DNA from: Scolanthus callimorphus
Lineage: Eukaryota; Cnidaria; Anthozoa; Actiniaria; Edwardsiidae
Direction: 5' to 3'
Assembly: GCA_033964015.1 (NCBI GenBank)
Contig: JAWWUD010000105.1
Span: 372,001-436,000 of the forward strand
Length of the DNA: 64,000 nt
The first letter of the stretch is position 1; each line of letters starts with the position of its first letter. Under the pieces are notes generated by a model. That model did not search any database and was not told the DNA's origin. It saw nothing but the letters and a program-made list of their open reading frames with translations. Positions 31,772-44,510 of this stretch are shown one piece after another. The position numbers and the translations under genes are program-made.

Positions 31772-33040
31772 AATTTTTTTATTTTTTAACAAAGACTAGT
31801 GAGCAGCACAAGGAGTGACACTTGAAGTTGTAAAAGTAATGTAATTTATTTCCGACGCGTTTCGTCTCTTAGAGAGACTTCATCAGGGAATAACAGTTTA
31901 CAACTTAGCTGTGGCATATATAACACGAAATTACATACGTGTGAGTGCTAACTTCCTTAGGACGTGACTCTTATGCCGTAAAGGACGTTCCTAAACGCTC
32001 ATTATGTTATTGAACGTGTGGGCTTGTAATAGTTTTGGGGGGCATACGATGGCCCCCAAAAAACAAGCTTACTTGCATAGGTGTGCCAAGGTAGTGGTAG
32101 ACTTATAGCTAACAATGCAATCTAGGTCTGGTAGATGTCTCTGGATTATCCGCTTGATATTGGCGTGGCTACAATTAATTGTAGACTTAAAAACAACCAT
32201 TCTGCGGCGCCGCGACTTAGCCTTCCTTGTAAGCCACCTAGCTCTATTACAGTAGTGGACCTGTCTGAACAATGGCAACAGAAGGGGATATCTGCGAAGT
32301 CTAAGGCGCTTCCAAAAATTATTACGGGTGCAATTAAATGCCTCGAACGTTGAACTATTTCTGGAATAGCGCATAAGCTCGCCCCTTATGAACGCTTTTT
32401 TTGTTGCTTTAGGGATGAAATGATTCAAAGGGAATGTACAAATATTTGTTAAGTGGCTTCTGGAAAGTGGAAAATTGCAAAGTGCTAAGCGTGGCATCTT
32501 TATAAAGAAATAAATCTAGAAACGAAATACTACTATCATCAATAACATAAGTAAGATTGATACGTTCATTTCTATTTCTATTGTTGAGCCTAGGAATTCT
32601 AGTAGCGCTTCCTTGGAGTCATCCCAGATAAGGAATATATCATCAATAAACCGCTTGTATTCTCCACAAGGTTACTGGAGAATTGTTCAATAAGATCTTT
32701 CTCCAAATAATACATGAATGCATTAGCGGCAGTGACAGCAAAGGGAGTGCCCATGGCTATCCCAAAAGTTTGATGGAAAACTACTTCACTAAACTCAGTT
32801 TGAGAAAATTATTCTCAATTACAAGCCTAGAGAACTGAATAAGAAGAGGAGTTTCAGGCGCCCTTGCTTCGCGTAGCAAAAGGTCAAGAGCCACTAGTGC
32901 TTTCTTAGTGTCAACATTAGCATAAAAGCGATTACATCTGCCGTGACAAGAAAGCACTGAGGCGGCAACCTGATAGACTCTCAATAACTGAATCAGTTCC
33001 CCAGATTCCCTTAGTACAGTAGGCATTTTAACACGAGGTT
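31772..33040 (-). pseudogene. PLE-C copy 1, reverse transcriptase fragments
   Basis: Minus-strand pieces in several frames: MPTVLRESGELIQLL, KKALVALDLLLREAR, GIAMGTPFAVTAANAF (RT motif with the Gly-Met-Gly turn), NLTYVIDDS with FLDL-like residues, then KKAFIRGELMRYSRNSSTFEAF, RARWLTRKAKSRRRRMVVF, ending CIVSYKSTTTLAHLCK at 32069. This RT is Penelope-like in its motifs but I see no GIY-YIG domain after it. Frameshifts and short deletions break the frame near 32500-32780. It has an extra segment (QVAASVLSCHGRCNRFYANVD) not present in copy 2. Confidence 0.7.
31850..31890 (-). ncRNA. Hammerhead ribozyme, PLE-C copy 1
   Basis: Minus strand: TTCC, CTGATGA, AGTCTC-TCTA-AGAGAC arm, GAAA, CGCGTC, GGAA. 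Stem I is TTCC with GGAA, stem II 5 bp or more, the core CUGAUGA...GAAA is a perfect match, and cleavage would follow GUC. The most convincing ribozyme in the window. Confidence 0.85.
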
Positions 33041-33892
33041 TGACGAATTCGTCAACAAAAATACTAATAGGCCTAGTCTTTTCGGCGTTACCGCTCGTGC
33101 CGTCCGACCTGGTTGAATGTTTAGTGCATTTTCCTCCCGTTACATTTGCTGTCAGAAGTGGGATGTAAGTGCATTTTCTGTGCCTCAGGAGTTAAGAATT
33201 TTTGGAGATTTTTGTGAGAAAACGTCTTGAGTAATTTAGGTCAAATTTTAGGTGTTGCGTGACACGGGCCTTCTGCTCTTAATTTACTAATTTATCGGTA
33301 CTCTTTCAATGTCTATGTTCACAAAACGTCCTCTGAGTAGTTCGAGCAGCCCAGAAATAGGATAAAAAGGGAGCAACATCACGTACAAGTGCTCTATTTG
33401 CCGATAAAGTCATAGAAAGTTGTGCTCTAATGCTTTTGTGATAGCGGGGGATAACCATTATTTTATCGGTGTAATAGAGCATAGATTTGGAGCAATCAGA
33501 GCGCGCGTTATATCGTAGCTATATTATAATTGCAATTATGGAATAGATCTCGCCATATCCAAAAGTGTTCAGTATATCGAAATCTATCACTGTTCCAAAT
33601 TTCATGCTTTTATCACAAAGTGAACAATTCGTATCAAATTTGGCACCATTCTGCCGGACTATTACTGGGACATCAATTTATACTTGCGGGAATGCGTACA
33701 AAAAAAGATGGCAAATAACCGTAATCCAAGTCCGCATGTGCACTCGGTATTTTAGATCATGTGTTTGCCGGATGAAACTCGTTACTAGGTCCACCATTAA
33801 GACCTACGGAAGATTGTTTTATACTTTTACGACTTACAAGAGCTGCCCTGATAACACTGTTTCCTTTAGATGCTAAGCGTGGGACCTGAAGG
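33041..33892. other. PLE-C upstream region and start of satellite-like DNA
   Basis: Non-coding, but collinear and about 95 percent alike by eye with 57050-57893. The last part (from about 33640) resembles the satellite-like repeats at 52.7-53.5 kb. The match ends at GCTAAGCGTGGGACCT, where the Polinton-like element begins. Confidence 0.7.
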
Positions 33893-34110
33893 AATAGGGG
33901 TGGGAGATGAAGGAATATTCAACAAAAAGGGGTGGGAGATAACGCATGCCAGGAAAAAGGGGTGAGAGATGAAGGACAACAATGTCCACTCCAATTTTCG
34001 ACACCGTTGGTAGTTGGGAACAAAGAAAGGGTCTGTGATTGGTTGATTTAGACCACAAGAAAACAAAAACCACCTTTTATGTGCCCTATAAAACACGAAA
34101 ACAAACACCT
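33893..34110 (+). repeat. Left terminal inverted segment of the Polinton-like element
   Basis: Three spaced copies of GGGGTG-GAGAT, then TTCGACACCGTTGG and a TATAAAA at 34088-34094. The same blocks lie complemented at 52330-52560, in slightly different order near the inner edge. Confidence 0.7.
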
Positions 34111-34258
34111 CGAGAGAGAAAAGAAATCGCCTTTGAACGATCCACATTGCAGTCTGTAGAAGAACACGTTGTATTTATTGAATCATTTATTTTAACGCGT
34201 TTTCGACTTTCGAGGATCTGGAGACTTTCATTTTCAATAATGAAATCGCTAGTGATAG

Positions 34259-35578
34259 AATTGGGGCCGCTTTGGATCGCTTGATGGAGTTGACGTTTCC
34301 AGAACGGAGGTAAGAAAGTTGTTTTAAGTATTTCAATTCAGACCCGCTTATTACTCCCTCACGGCGCTTAAAAAGCTCATTGTTCAATCGCAGGCAACCC
34401 AAGCTATATCTCCGGAAGCAGAAAATCATTTAGAAATGGTGAGTACAACTTTCGTTAGAAAAATAAGTGACAAGATCGCAAGAGTTTATTTGGTCACGGT
34501 GAAATATATAGTAACAGACATAAATACACGAAATAATACTGAAATGTCTACAGCGAGAGAACACATTTAGAAACTCATCATTGTAAGAAATTATCCAGAT
34601 CAGAGAACTGTGTAAAGCGCTATTTTATGTTGGGGTAGAAAAAGCGTTTTATAAAATAACAGGACTGTTTTACTGATGTCGGCTTACATTGTGTATAAGT
34701 TGTTTGAGTAAGAAAGTTTTTTAAGTTTTTCATTCAGTCCCGCTTATTACTAAGCTGACGGCGCTAAACATGAACTTTATATATATTTTGTTGTTGTTGT
34801 TCAATCGCAGGCAACACAAATATCTCCGGAAGACGCTGAAAATCATTTAGAGATGGTGAGTACGACGTTTAAAAAATAAGTGAAATGATCGCAAGATTTT
34901 AGAGGGATACCCATACACTAAATAGTACTGAAATGTCTACAGAGAGAGAGAAGTACATTTAGAAACTCATCATAGTAGATTATTGTATATTGTTTCTCTA
35001 GATCAAGTGTGCTGCTTTGGATCGCTTGATGGAGTTGACGTTTCCAGAAACGGAGGTAAGAAAGTTTTTTTAAGTATTTCAATTCAGACCCGCTTATTAC
35101 TCCCTCACGGCGCTTAACATGAGCTTTTGGTTTATTTATTTATTGTTCAATCGCAGGCAACCCAAGCTATATCTCCGGAAGCAGAAAATCATTTAGAAAT
35201 GGTGAGTACAACTTTCGTTATAAAAATAAGTGACAAGATCGCAAGATTTTAGAGGGATACCCATACACTAAATAGTACTGAAATGTCTACAGAGAGAGAG
35301 AAGTACATTTAGAAACTCATCATAGTAGATTATTGTATATTGTTTCTCTAGATCAAGTGTACTGCACTACGTAAGCACTTTGGTGTTGAGATAGAAAAAG
35401 CGTTTTATAAAATAACAGAACTTTTAATTACTGTTATTGGCTTACATATTTGTAGGGGGTGTTTGTTGTGATCAGCGAAGCTCTCGTTGTCAAAACTAGT
35501 TTATTTTTTGTTTTGTTTTAGACTTCTGTCGAATTATTAGCTCAGACCGACGAAGAAAGCGGGAATATACCTGAAAAC
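34259..35578 (+). CDS. Tandemly duplicated mini-exons upstream of the polymerase gene
   Basis: Small exons bounded by AG and GT: 34394-34438, 34811-34855 and 35157-35201 (45 nt each; ATQAISPEAENHLEM and variants), 35002-35055 (54 nt; ALDRLMELTFPETE, with a related copy at about 34259-34309), and 35522-35578 (57 nt; TSVELLAQTDEESGNIPEN). All but the first are multiples of three in phase 0, so they can be added or skipped freely. They code for short acidic segments with no known domain. The first coding exon and start codon are unresolved; a TATAAAA stands at 34088. They may form the N-terminus of the zinc finger-polymerase protein. Confidence 0.55.
34860..35360. repeat. Direct duplication of about 346 bp carrying the mini-exons
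   Basis: The intron sequence AGTACTGAAATGTCTACAGAG, then CATTTAGAAACTCATCATAG, then ATTGTTTCTCTAGATCAAG, occurs twice with about 346-bp spacing. A more diverged third copy starts near 34530. Exon duplication therefore came from duplication of genomic segments. Confidence 0.8.
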
Positions 35579-37779
35579 GTGAGTAAACCTTCAGAGTTTT
35601 GTCGTTCTTTAAAAATAAATGTTAGCCGTACAGTTCAAGCTATTAAGTAATGGTCCGTATAAGAACTAGGCAAGCCAACGGCCAAGCACGCTGGAATGCA
35701 ATTAATTTCTATTGAAAATATAGGCATTGAAAATATAGGCAATTTCATTGGCTTAGACATAAAATCAGTAAAATCACTATGCTAGAAAAAGTTGTTTGAG
35801 GATTTTTAGTGAAATTTAAGCACGTGTGGTACTCACAAACAGGACATGCAATTTTCAAAGACTTTGTACGTGGGGAACCTAGCGTAAAATGCTGATTCTC
35901 ACTCCTTTGTTCTTCTTTAATTTGATTGGTCTAGAAACTTTTTGTTGCCATATTTTCTCAAAGCAAGTCGAAATCTATCCAATTTTCACTTTTATTATGC
36001 CATTAGTCATGATAACTTTCTGTGGTAAAAAAAATTAGGGCATATTCCACGTGGGGAACCTCCAAAGCCGTAGAACAATGGAGGTTTGCCTAGTTCTTGC
36101 ATGGATGATTACTTAAGCGTCATTACTGATAATTAGTTCATGGGTAGCAGGTACCTATTTCAACCTATTCAATTCATATGTTAAACGGCGCGCTCGTTAG
36201 TTTAATATCAAGATCCTAAACATTTAAGAGCGAGTTTCTGTAAATATCAACCAAGTCGGGAAGAGTCGAAAAAATTAAAATTTCCCAAACTTTCCTTAAA
36301 CATAGTCTATGATGAGGTGTCTTCGGCGCTGAAAGAATTTTTTGATTTAATAGTAAATGTCGGTGACAAAACCCGGATTTTTCATTTTTTGCCCAAAAAG
36401 GGGTGAAAACCTGGTAATTTTTGCCCCAATTTAACGTCTCCCTACAGAACAATCGCAAGTATTTATCAAAATACCAAGTTATTTTCTGAAAAGTACATCA
36501 TATGTGCGTTCTTTTTAATTTCTTTGCACAAACATCGGCTACACATACAATATTTCTGTATTTTTAAATATTTTTGAAAAAGTGCACGTTTTCGAAATGT
36601 AAAAAAATAACCATATTTGCGACCGAATATTGCCCATGTTGGGACGTGTTTGAACATAAGAAAGATATCATAGAAAAAGGGATTCATTCCCCTTCCAGAA
36701 AATACAAAAACATTTTTGTGCAATTAAAATGGCGAGTTTCTGCAAATCCTTGAAGGCGACGCTCTAACCGCCTAAATTAACATGGGATTTCTATGTATAT
36801 GCAGAATATTTTATTTTTACCACGCAATACGTTGTAAATGTTTGACAGAAAATAACTAAAGTAGCTATTAAATACATTGAATTATAGCAAAACATATTTT
36901 ATTGTCACATTTTGCTAATTTTATAGCATTTTAGTGATGTTTGTACAAGGGAGAGAGGGGAGGGCCACCCCCTCTAAGGTTTACTTGCGATATTTTCGAC
37001 AGGCTTTAGAATTAGGACACCAAATTTTCAGTAGCTGTTGATGTTTCCATTGCACAATATTTATTGGGAAATTGTCATTTCGTTACCATGGTAACGAGTT
37101 AGAGCGTCATCATATGTTCAAGTTAGAGCTATGTTCGGCAATTTCTTTCTCCTTTGGCTTTCAATCAAAATTTTTAGGGTTTAAGACTTACTACCTATAG
37201 CAATAAGTTACGGAGGTTTCAAATCAATTTCGATCATGCCATCCTTAAAAAATCTTGACGGGAATAAGAACCCTTATTTGCATAAAATTTGCCTTTTTTG
37301 TGCATATATTTGCCAGCCTTTGTGATGATTTTGTAGAAAGCTGGTCAAATATGTAAGGCATTCTAAGTAGTCTACTAAAAGGGTTTCAGTTTCTTTGCAG
37401 CATAATAAAAATACAGGGAAACAACGGTGAGTTCTGTTTTGCTGATTCAGCACTTTTGGCTAATAAACGTTTCACTGGTTGACAATGACTACCGCAAACC
37501 AAACAACAATATATCTAGTAAATAAAGCTTCAATTAATTTTAGCTTAGAAAAATAAACAAATACAATTCAATTTGTAAAAGAAAGTGTAAGCCGTACTCA
37601 CTTGGCTTAAAGGCAGACACGCCCCTGGCCATTGACTGTGTCAGCGGATTATGCGCCAAGCATAATCAAATTAAATTTGCATAATTAAATTTGCATTTTC
37701 GACTTTGAAGAAAACATGTTTGATTCTATTTGTGAAGATAAAATTCGTATCTCCGCGCGGCCATGTGATATCCTCCTCC

Positions 37780-38190
37780 ATGTATTATCAAAGTGGAAAC
37801 AATTTGGTTCATCCCTTCCCAAGATATAAACCTTTTCTTGTTTGGATGACGTCATACCACTTGACCACGCAGTTGCACCCCCATTGCCACTTAGACATTT
37901 TCACCGAAGTTTGGTTGTCTGAGGCTCATCCCTCCATAAGATATAAACCGTTTCTCGCTTGATGACGTCATCTATGATGTCATAACACGTGACAACGCAA
38001 TTCCACCCCCCTTGTCACTTAGATAATTTCACCCAAGTTCTGTTGTATGAGGTTCATCCCTTCCCAATACATATACACTTTCTCGTTTGATGGCGTCATC
38101 GATTACGTCATACCCCGTGACCATGCTGTTGCACCCCCATTGCCATGTGAAGGTTCATCCCTTCCAATGATATACATAACTTTTTTTTTT
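37780..38190 (-). repeat. Diverged inverted copy of the CRE minisatellite
   Basis: About three to four units on the minus strand, sharing TCATCCCTTCC, GATATA, TGACGTCAT and GTTGCACCCCCATTGCCACTTAG with the array at 10.7-11.5 kb. The CRE palindromes are less perfect here. Confidence 0.8.
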
Positions 38191-38199
38191 AGCTCCGCT

Positions 38200-38575
38200 A
38201 AAAAAAAAACTGGTGGGTTGCCTGTAAGACCCCGGACGAACGCACAAACCGGAAGTCCATGACAAAACAGGTCGATGCCAATCTCGTTCCCAGAGCCTAC
38301 TCTGCTGTTGCTGTTTGTCGTAGGCACTGACGGCAGACAATCGTAGCCAATTCTGATTGGCCAATATTCGCGCCCGCTATTTTGAAATTTGCCTAACGAA
38401 CAAAGACGGTCACCATATATGGAGAACCGGATACATAAGATTCGTCTGCGTCCCGAGTAAGCATGACCGAGAGGCTCTGGGAACGAGATTGAGGTCGATG
38501 CATATACACTTTTGTTTTTCATTCTTCTTTTTCTGCATGTAGCTATGGGGCTCTGCTGGAGCTCCGCTAAAATTA
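38200..38575 (-). mobile_element. AGCGGAGCTCC-ended element end, interrupted by a MITE
   Basis: Complement begins TAGCGGAGCTCC then AGAGCCCCATAGCTACATGCAG and later ACCGGAAGTCCAT. The same sequence is at 51725-51965 without interruption. A second TAGCTCCGCTA motif lies at about 38200. No genes. Confidence 0.6.
38279..38491. mobile_element. Mutator-type MITE with 10-bp direct flank
   Basis: Terminal inverted repeats CAATCTCGTTCCCAGAGCCT are exact over 20 bp. AGGTCGATGC flanks both sides (38269-38278, 38492-38501). The copy of the host repeat at 51860-51875 has a single AGGTCGATGCATATACAC, which is the empty site. Confidence 0.85.
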
Positions 38576-40262
38576 AATTTCAAGTTTGCAGAAAATGTGC
38601 TTTTTTCTTCTTTGAAAATGTAAGGAAATTTTTTAAGGTGATAAAGAAATGAAGGTGATATTTTTACCGTGGATAATAAAGTGGAGATACACAAAGGCAT
38701 TTCGTAGCGCCTAATAATGTATGGACTGTTTTATTTGTCAAAATAGTTTGATATATTTTTCGTTTGCATCAATTCAAACGACATTGTTTTCAACGAACAA
38801 AGAATGATTAACAAACAGAGATGGAGAAACCCGCATGCTAAAATATATAATTTAAACACGTATCTAAAAATCGTTAAACCAAACAAAAGCATTTCATTGA
38901 AGTTCATTTTTACTATATTTTTTTCAAATTGCCGCTAAGTATTATATTAATGTTTAGTCCATTTCCAGTAAAAGTAATAAAAAAAATACAGAAAAACAGG
39001 CTTAATAGTTTATTTTTTAGCCAATAAGTGCTGAATCAGCAAAACTGAATATTGAGTTTTTTTCTACCTTGAATTTTCATTACGCTGCAACCAAATTGAG
39101 ACCTTTTTAGTGGACAACTTAGAGTTCCTTACCTTACCTACTTGACCAACTTTCCACAGACTCAGCACAAAGGGTGGCAAATATATTCACAAAAATGTCG
39201 ACTTTTATGCAAATAAGGGTTCTCTATCCCGTCAAGGTATCTTGTCTTCAAAACCTCCGTAACATATTGCTAGGAAGTAAGTATTGAACCTGATAATAGT
39301 ATTGGACATCTTCATCGAAAGCCTGCGCGGACAAAGAAATTGCTGAACATTTTTTGATGTTATACCTCGTTACCATGGTAACAAAATGACACCTTCCCAA
39401 CAAACGTTGTGCAGTGGAAACACCAAAGCTACTGAAAATTTGATGTCCTAATTCTAAACCCTCTCGAAAATATCAATAGCCAGTAAACCTCAGAGAGGGT
39501 GGCCTCCCCTCTCCCCTCCCTTGTACAAACATCACTAAAATGCTGTAAAATTAGTCAAACGTGACAATGAAATATGTTTTGCTATAATTAATGTATTTAG
39601 TAGCTACTTTAGTTATTTTTCGTGAAAAATGTACAAGGTATTGCGTGGTACAGACAAAATATTCTATATATACCTGGAAAATCTATCTTATTTTAGGCGA
39701 TTAGGTCGTCATCTTTAAGGGTTTGCAGAAGCTCGCCATTTTAATTGCACAAAAATGTTTTTATATTTCCTGAAAGGAGAATGAATGCGCTTTTCTATGA
39801 TACCTTTCTTATGTTCGAACTCGTCCTAACATGGGCGATATTCGGTCGCAAATATGGTTATTTTTCTACATTTCTAAAACGTGCACTTTTTTAAAAATAT
39901 TTAAAAATACAAAAAATATTGTATGTGTAACGGATGTTTGTGCAAAGAAGTTAAAACGAACGCACATATGATGTACTTTTCAGAAAATAACTTGGTATTT
40001 TGATAAATACTTGCGATTTTTTTGCAGGGAGACGTTAAATTAGGGCAAAAATTACCAGGTTTTCACCCCTTTTTGGGCAAAAAATGAAAAATCCGGGTTT
40101 TGTCACCGACATTTAAATTAAATCAAAAAATTCTTTCAGCGCCGAAGACATCTCATCATAGACTATGTTTAAGGAAAGTTTGGGAAATTTTGATTTTTTC
40201 GACTCTTCCCGACTTGGTTGATATTTACAGAAACTCGCTCTTAAATCTTCTCTTTATATTAG

Positions 40263-40319
40263 ATCTCTGTCGCTTTACCAGATGAAGCCGCTGAAGAGAA
40301 TCAAAATATTCTCAAAAAC
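40263..40319 (+). CDS. 57-nt mini-exon before the zinc-finger exon
   Basis: Acceptor AG at 40261-40262, donor GT at 40320. Encodes ISVALPDEAAEENQNILKN in phase 0, similar to the exon at 35522-35578, so it looks like another duplicated exon of the same gene. Confidence 0.5.
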
Positions 40320-42022
40320 GTGAGTTCAGTGGTGTAGTGTTTTGTCACAGATGTTTGTTAGTAAAAATAGATTTGTGATAGCTCGTTACGGTCTCCTCAC
40401 GCTAGACTGACACAGTTACGGTTTACGCTTACGGTTTACGTTTTTTTTTTCTAATAGAACTCTGCTGGCCCTACAACGATGCAAGTTTGAAGAGGTGATA
40501 ATTTGACTACAGACAAAGTGATTATTTGTTGACATTTCTTTCCTAATTTTACCCCAATAACGTCGCGCATATAGAACAACAGAGAAACTAAATGTAAACA
40601 CAAATTAAATAATTTTCGCTTCGATATTCCACAGAATGATACCGGTCCCGAAATAGCATATAGAGTATAGATTTTTGAACTTGTTACTTTCAATTTATTG
40701 TCCAAATAAACGTAGTAAACTGAAATTCCTTTTCGATAGAACAACACCGATGTGGATGACCGGCGATTTTTCACAACGAAAATGAGCCAGTCCAGCGGGT
40801 AATTTTTGTCAGTGTGTGAAAAAAATACTTTGTTGTTGTAATCCATAATAATTTTTCCACAGTAGAATGACCAGGAAAAGGAACGTGGATTGTTGGAGTG
40901 TGATGTTTGTGGCAAAATGTTATCGCGACCTTACGCGTTAAAGCGTCACAAGAAGAATCAACACGGCGAGAACAGTAAACCCTACGAGTGTCCTGTGTGC
41001 AACAAACGGTTTGGTCAAAAGACCAATCTAGATCGCCATGTACAAGCCCACGAGCGACGGGCAGCAACAAAGCGCTATACATGCAACACCTTCAGCCAAA
41101 CGTTTAATAACATGGCCCCTTATCGCGCCCACTTAAAGACTTATCGTACAACATCAAAAAGACCTTCGGAAGATCAGCGTTCAGGTAATAAGCTTTGTTG
41201 TCAATTAACAATCCAACAGTTATTCGTCACCATTCTTCCTATTGTTATCTCCACAGGATACCCAACCCGTTTTTCGAAAAAACCTAAATTTGTTTCCTTC
41301 TTATGTAGATCCTCAGCCAAAGAAACAAAAGTCGGCCGCCTCGACTAGGCCTAGCACAAGCTGGCAGGAGGATCCAGTCAACGCGATCGAAAGCAGTGAT
41401 ACGATGACATCTGAGTACCGGGAGAACTGGAAGCACATACGAACCCATTTCTCCCGAAACAATCCTCTCCATGACCGGTATAACTTCCGTGTGTCTGTAC
41501 CAAGTCCATGCCAGCTCTTGCCACTCCTTGATCGAATCTTTAATGACCAGAGAACTGTGTTTAAGATAAAACTGTCCTTTGGCTTTATTCTTCGAAACAG
41601 ACAGGTAATCTGGCTTACAGGTACAGCTCACGGAACAACGATCAGCTGTTCGACACCCCATACCAGGTCGCCAACCGGGAGGATCTCCAAAGAGTGTGAG
41701 ACGCCTTGGAAAATCTCGACATCATGGAGTGGGTGCGCCAGCAACGTCCCAACTCCAAGTGGGTTGTTGTGGGGGTGACGAACGTCACCTTCTATGTCAA
41801 CAAACTGCGTGGTCACCCTATTGGACGAGGCGCCTTCCTTCCACCCTACATTCTCCGAAACATGGGTCTCGTGGCGCTAGAGTGTAATAAGGAGATTGGT
41901 GTTCCCTACAATGATAACCTGTGCTTCTTCAGTGCGCTTACCATGCACAACGGTTCCCATGCAAGGAATTTGGAGAGGGACACTCAACATTACTATGAAA
42001 GGTAACAACAACAATCACAATA

Positions 42023-42141
42023 GAGCGATGACTGAATAGTGAAAACATTCGAAAAGTAATTACATCAATTCTAAATAAAACCTATAGGAGTGATTACAAA
42101 GTAATTACCAATTAAATACGACTGTCATCTGAAATCCGCTC
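42023..42141. repeat. TA-flanked MITE filling an intron of the polymerase gene
   Basis: Relative of the MITE at 1931-2058, with the same right end; the left end is diverged (GAGCGATGACTG). With the following (TAA/TAG)n tract (42143-42180) it makes up most of the 219-bp intron 42002-42220. Confidence 0.55.
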
Positions 42142-44510
42142 TAACAACAATAATAATAATAATAATAATAGTAACGATAACAATAACAATAATGGTAACA
42201 ATACTAATTGTATTTTACAGATATCGCACAGCCTACCCTTCAATAAAGCCTTCCATGGAGTCGCGTTGGACGAGCTCCCTCGACTGAAAAGTCTGTTTGA
42301 GGTCAATGTCTTCGTGTACGCTTTGGAGCCTGTCGCGGCTGACGGTAGTACCGGTGACGATACGGAGGATACAGAGTCCAGTCCCGAAATCACCGCTCGA
42401 CTAGTCCACCGTTCCCTGTGTCACCACGAGACCACCCTCTCCCTCAACCTGTATGAGCGCCATTTCTCATACATCAAGAACTTCAAGCTGTACTCGAAGT
42501 CCTATTGTTGTTCGCGGTGTGGAAAGTACTGGAAAGATGGGTTCAGGCTAAACCATCACGAGAAAACTTGTGAAGCCAAAACCAGGCTCAAGTTTCCGGG
42601 TGGTGCGTACGTGGTTCCCCCTACCATCTTTGACCAGTTGGTAGATGAGGGAATTACCGTACCAGATAACCTGAAATTTTTCCCGTACTTTGACACCTTT
42701 GACTTCGAGTGCATGCTTCTAAAGTCTGATTTGCCCGATAATAGCGCCAAGCTGACCTGGGAAAACAAGCATGTCCCGTTAAGCGCCAGCGTGTGCTCAA
42801 ATGTTCCAGGTTTCACCACCCCAAAATGCTTCGTTACCAGTGGTGACGCTGATGAGCTCTTGGAGTCGTTTGTGGAATACCTGTTGCAGTTGAGCCACGG
42901 AAGTTACCGCTTATTATCGGGTGAATTTGCCGATGTTCTGCAATCAATTGATGAGAAAATCAATGGCAGTACTGCTATTACTGAAGAGGGAGAGGAGGCC
43001 GCTGGTATTAACGTCCTTGACAGTGACGACGAAGACGAGGAAGACATAGAGAGCGAGACGGAGGAGGATCGCGCGTTCCTGAATAACGACGACATCGACG
43101 AGCAGGACGTATCCTTCTATCACGCAATCGACGCGCAGAGACGGGACGAGCCGCAACCAGCGAGGGAAAGACCCACTAACACAGAGGAAAAACAGCATCC
43201 TCTAGTGAAACTCAAGGTATACTGAGTAATACTAACGGCGGTTTTCTCCACAGGCCATCTATCATCTGGTTGCAGGTTATATAGAATATTTAAATAATTT
43301 CATTCAAGGTCAAGCTCGAGCAATATCTCAAAGAGCTCCCAGTCCTTGGCTTCAATAGTGGGGTCTACGATCTGAATGCCGTGAAGCAGTTCTTGTTTCC
43401 CTACCTTGTAAAGAGCGAGGCCGTGCAGTTCACCATGAAGCGCATGAACAACCACATGTGCATCAAAACCGAGCACCTGAAACTCATGGATATCAGTAAT
43501 TTTCTGGCTCCAGGCTTCAGCTACGCCCATTTTTTAAAGGCGTATGAATGTTCACAAACAAAAGCTTTCTTCCCTTATGAGTGGATGGACTCTTTAGAAA
43601 AGCTAAATTGCTCAGCTCTCCCACAGCATGAGGCTTTTTATTCGTCCATTCACAACGCCAACATCTCCTTAGAAGATTTCCAGTACTGCCAGCGCGTTTA
43701 GGCTGAAAAAACATGCGCACGTTTAAGGACTTTCTTATGTGGTATGATAATTTGGATGTGGGACCCTTTGTGGAAGCGGTTGAAAAAATGATGGCCTTTT
43801 GGCGAGAAAGAAAAATAGATATATTCAAAGACGGGGTATCGGTCCCTGGTCTGACAATGAAGTATCTGTTTAGCTTTGTCGGGGACCAAACATACTTTTC
43901 TTTGTTCGATGAAAAGAACAAAGACTTGTATGAGTTATTTAAAAATAATAACACAGGAGGTCCCTCCATCATTTTTCACCGTAATCACGAAGCGGGAAAA
44001 ACATACATCAGGCAGGAGGAGTTGAAGGCCAAGGGAAGGGAGCCGAAATTGTGTAATCGGGTGCTCGGTTATGACGCAAATGCGTTGTATTTGTGGTGTA
44101 TCATGTAAGACCTGCCTACGGGTAGCTTTACAAGGCGTAGGAGGGAGACTGGTTTCAAGCCAGAAATCTCTCAAAGAGTTGCGGACGAGTGGCTGGCGTG
44201 GGAGGCCCATCATCGGGGAATTCACATCAGGCATCGTCTGAATAACACTGAAAAGCGGGTCGGAGCCAGACGGTTGCCAGTGGATGGATTCAATGGACAG
44301 AAAGTCTTCCAGTTTCACGGGTAAGAAGTAATACAGTATAGTTATATCTCAAATATTTTATTTTTTAGTTGTTTCTGGCATGGCCACGAGTGCTATCTAA
44401 CTCAAGGAAAAGACTTTAATGAGCGCCGCAAGGTGCCCATGGTTGATTTGCGCGGAGAAACGGCCGCAAACTCCGTGTATATCAGAGATCAAGGCTACGA
44501 GCTTATCGAG

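Larger units (their letters stand above)
36228..40240. mobile_element. 4-kb TTAA-flanked element with long inverted arms
   Basis: Ends are GAGCGAGTTTCTGTAAATAT and its complement, each flanked by TTAA (36224-36227, 40241-40244). The arms extend about 1.2 kb (36228 to about 37470; about 39010 to 40240) with landmarks such as GTTACCATGGTAAC and GTGCTGAATCAGC. The loop holds the inverted CRE-type minisatellite and AGCGGAGCTCC-ended pieces. No transposase. It lies inside the intron between the mini-exons at 35578 and 40263. Confidence 0.8.

Noticed and set aside
36216..40285. Similar frames ending DLVDIYRNSLLN at 36216-36458 and 40100-40285
   Set aside because: Same reason: they are the matching ends of the TTAA element arms.
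40740..40799. Candidate exon between ATAG and GGGTAATT before the zinc-finger exon
   Set aside because: No choice of donor gives the phase needed for the exon at 40866.
41605..41620. A splice-like GTAATC...TTACAG in the polymerase gene
   Set aside because: The intron would be 16 nt. A frameshift in a continuous exon explains the reading-frame change better.
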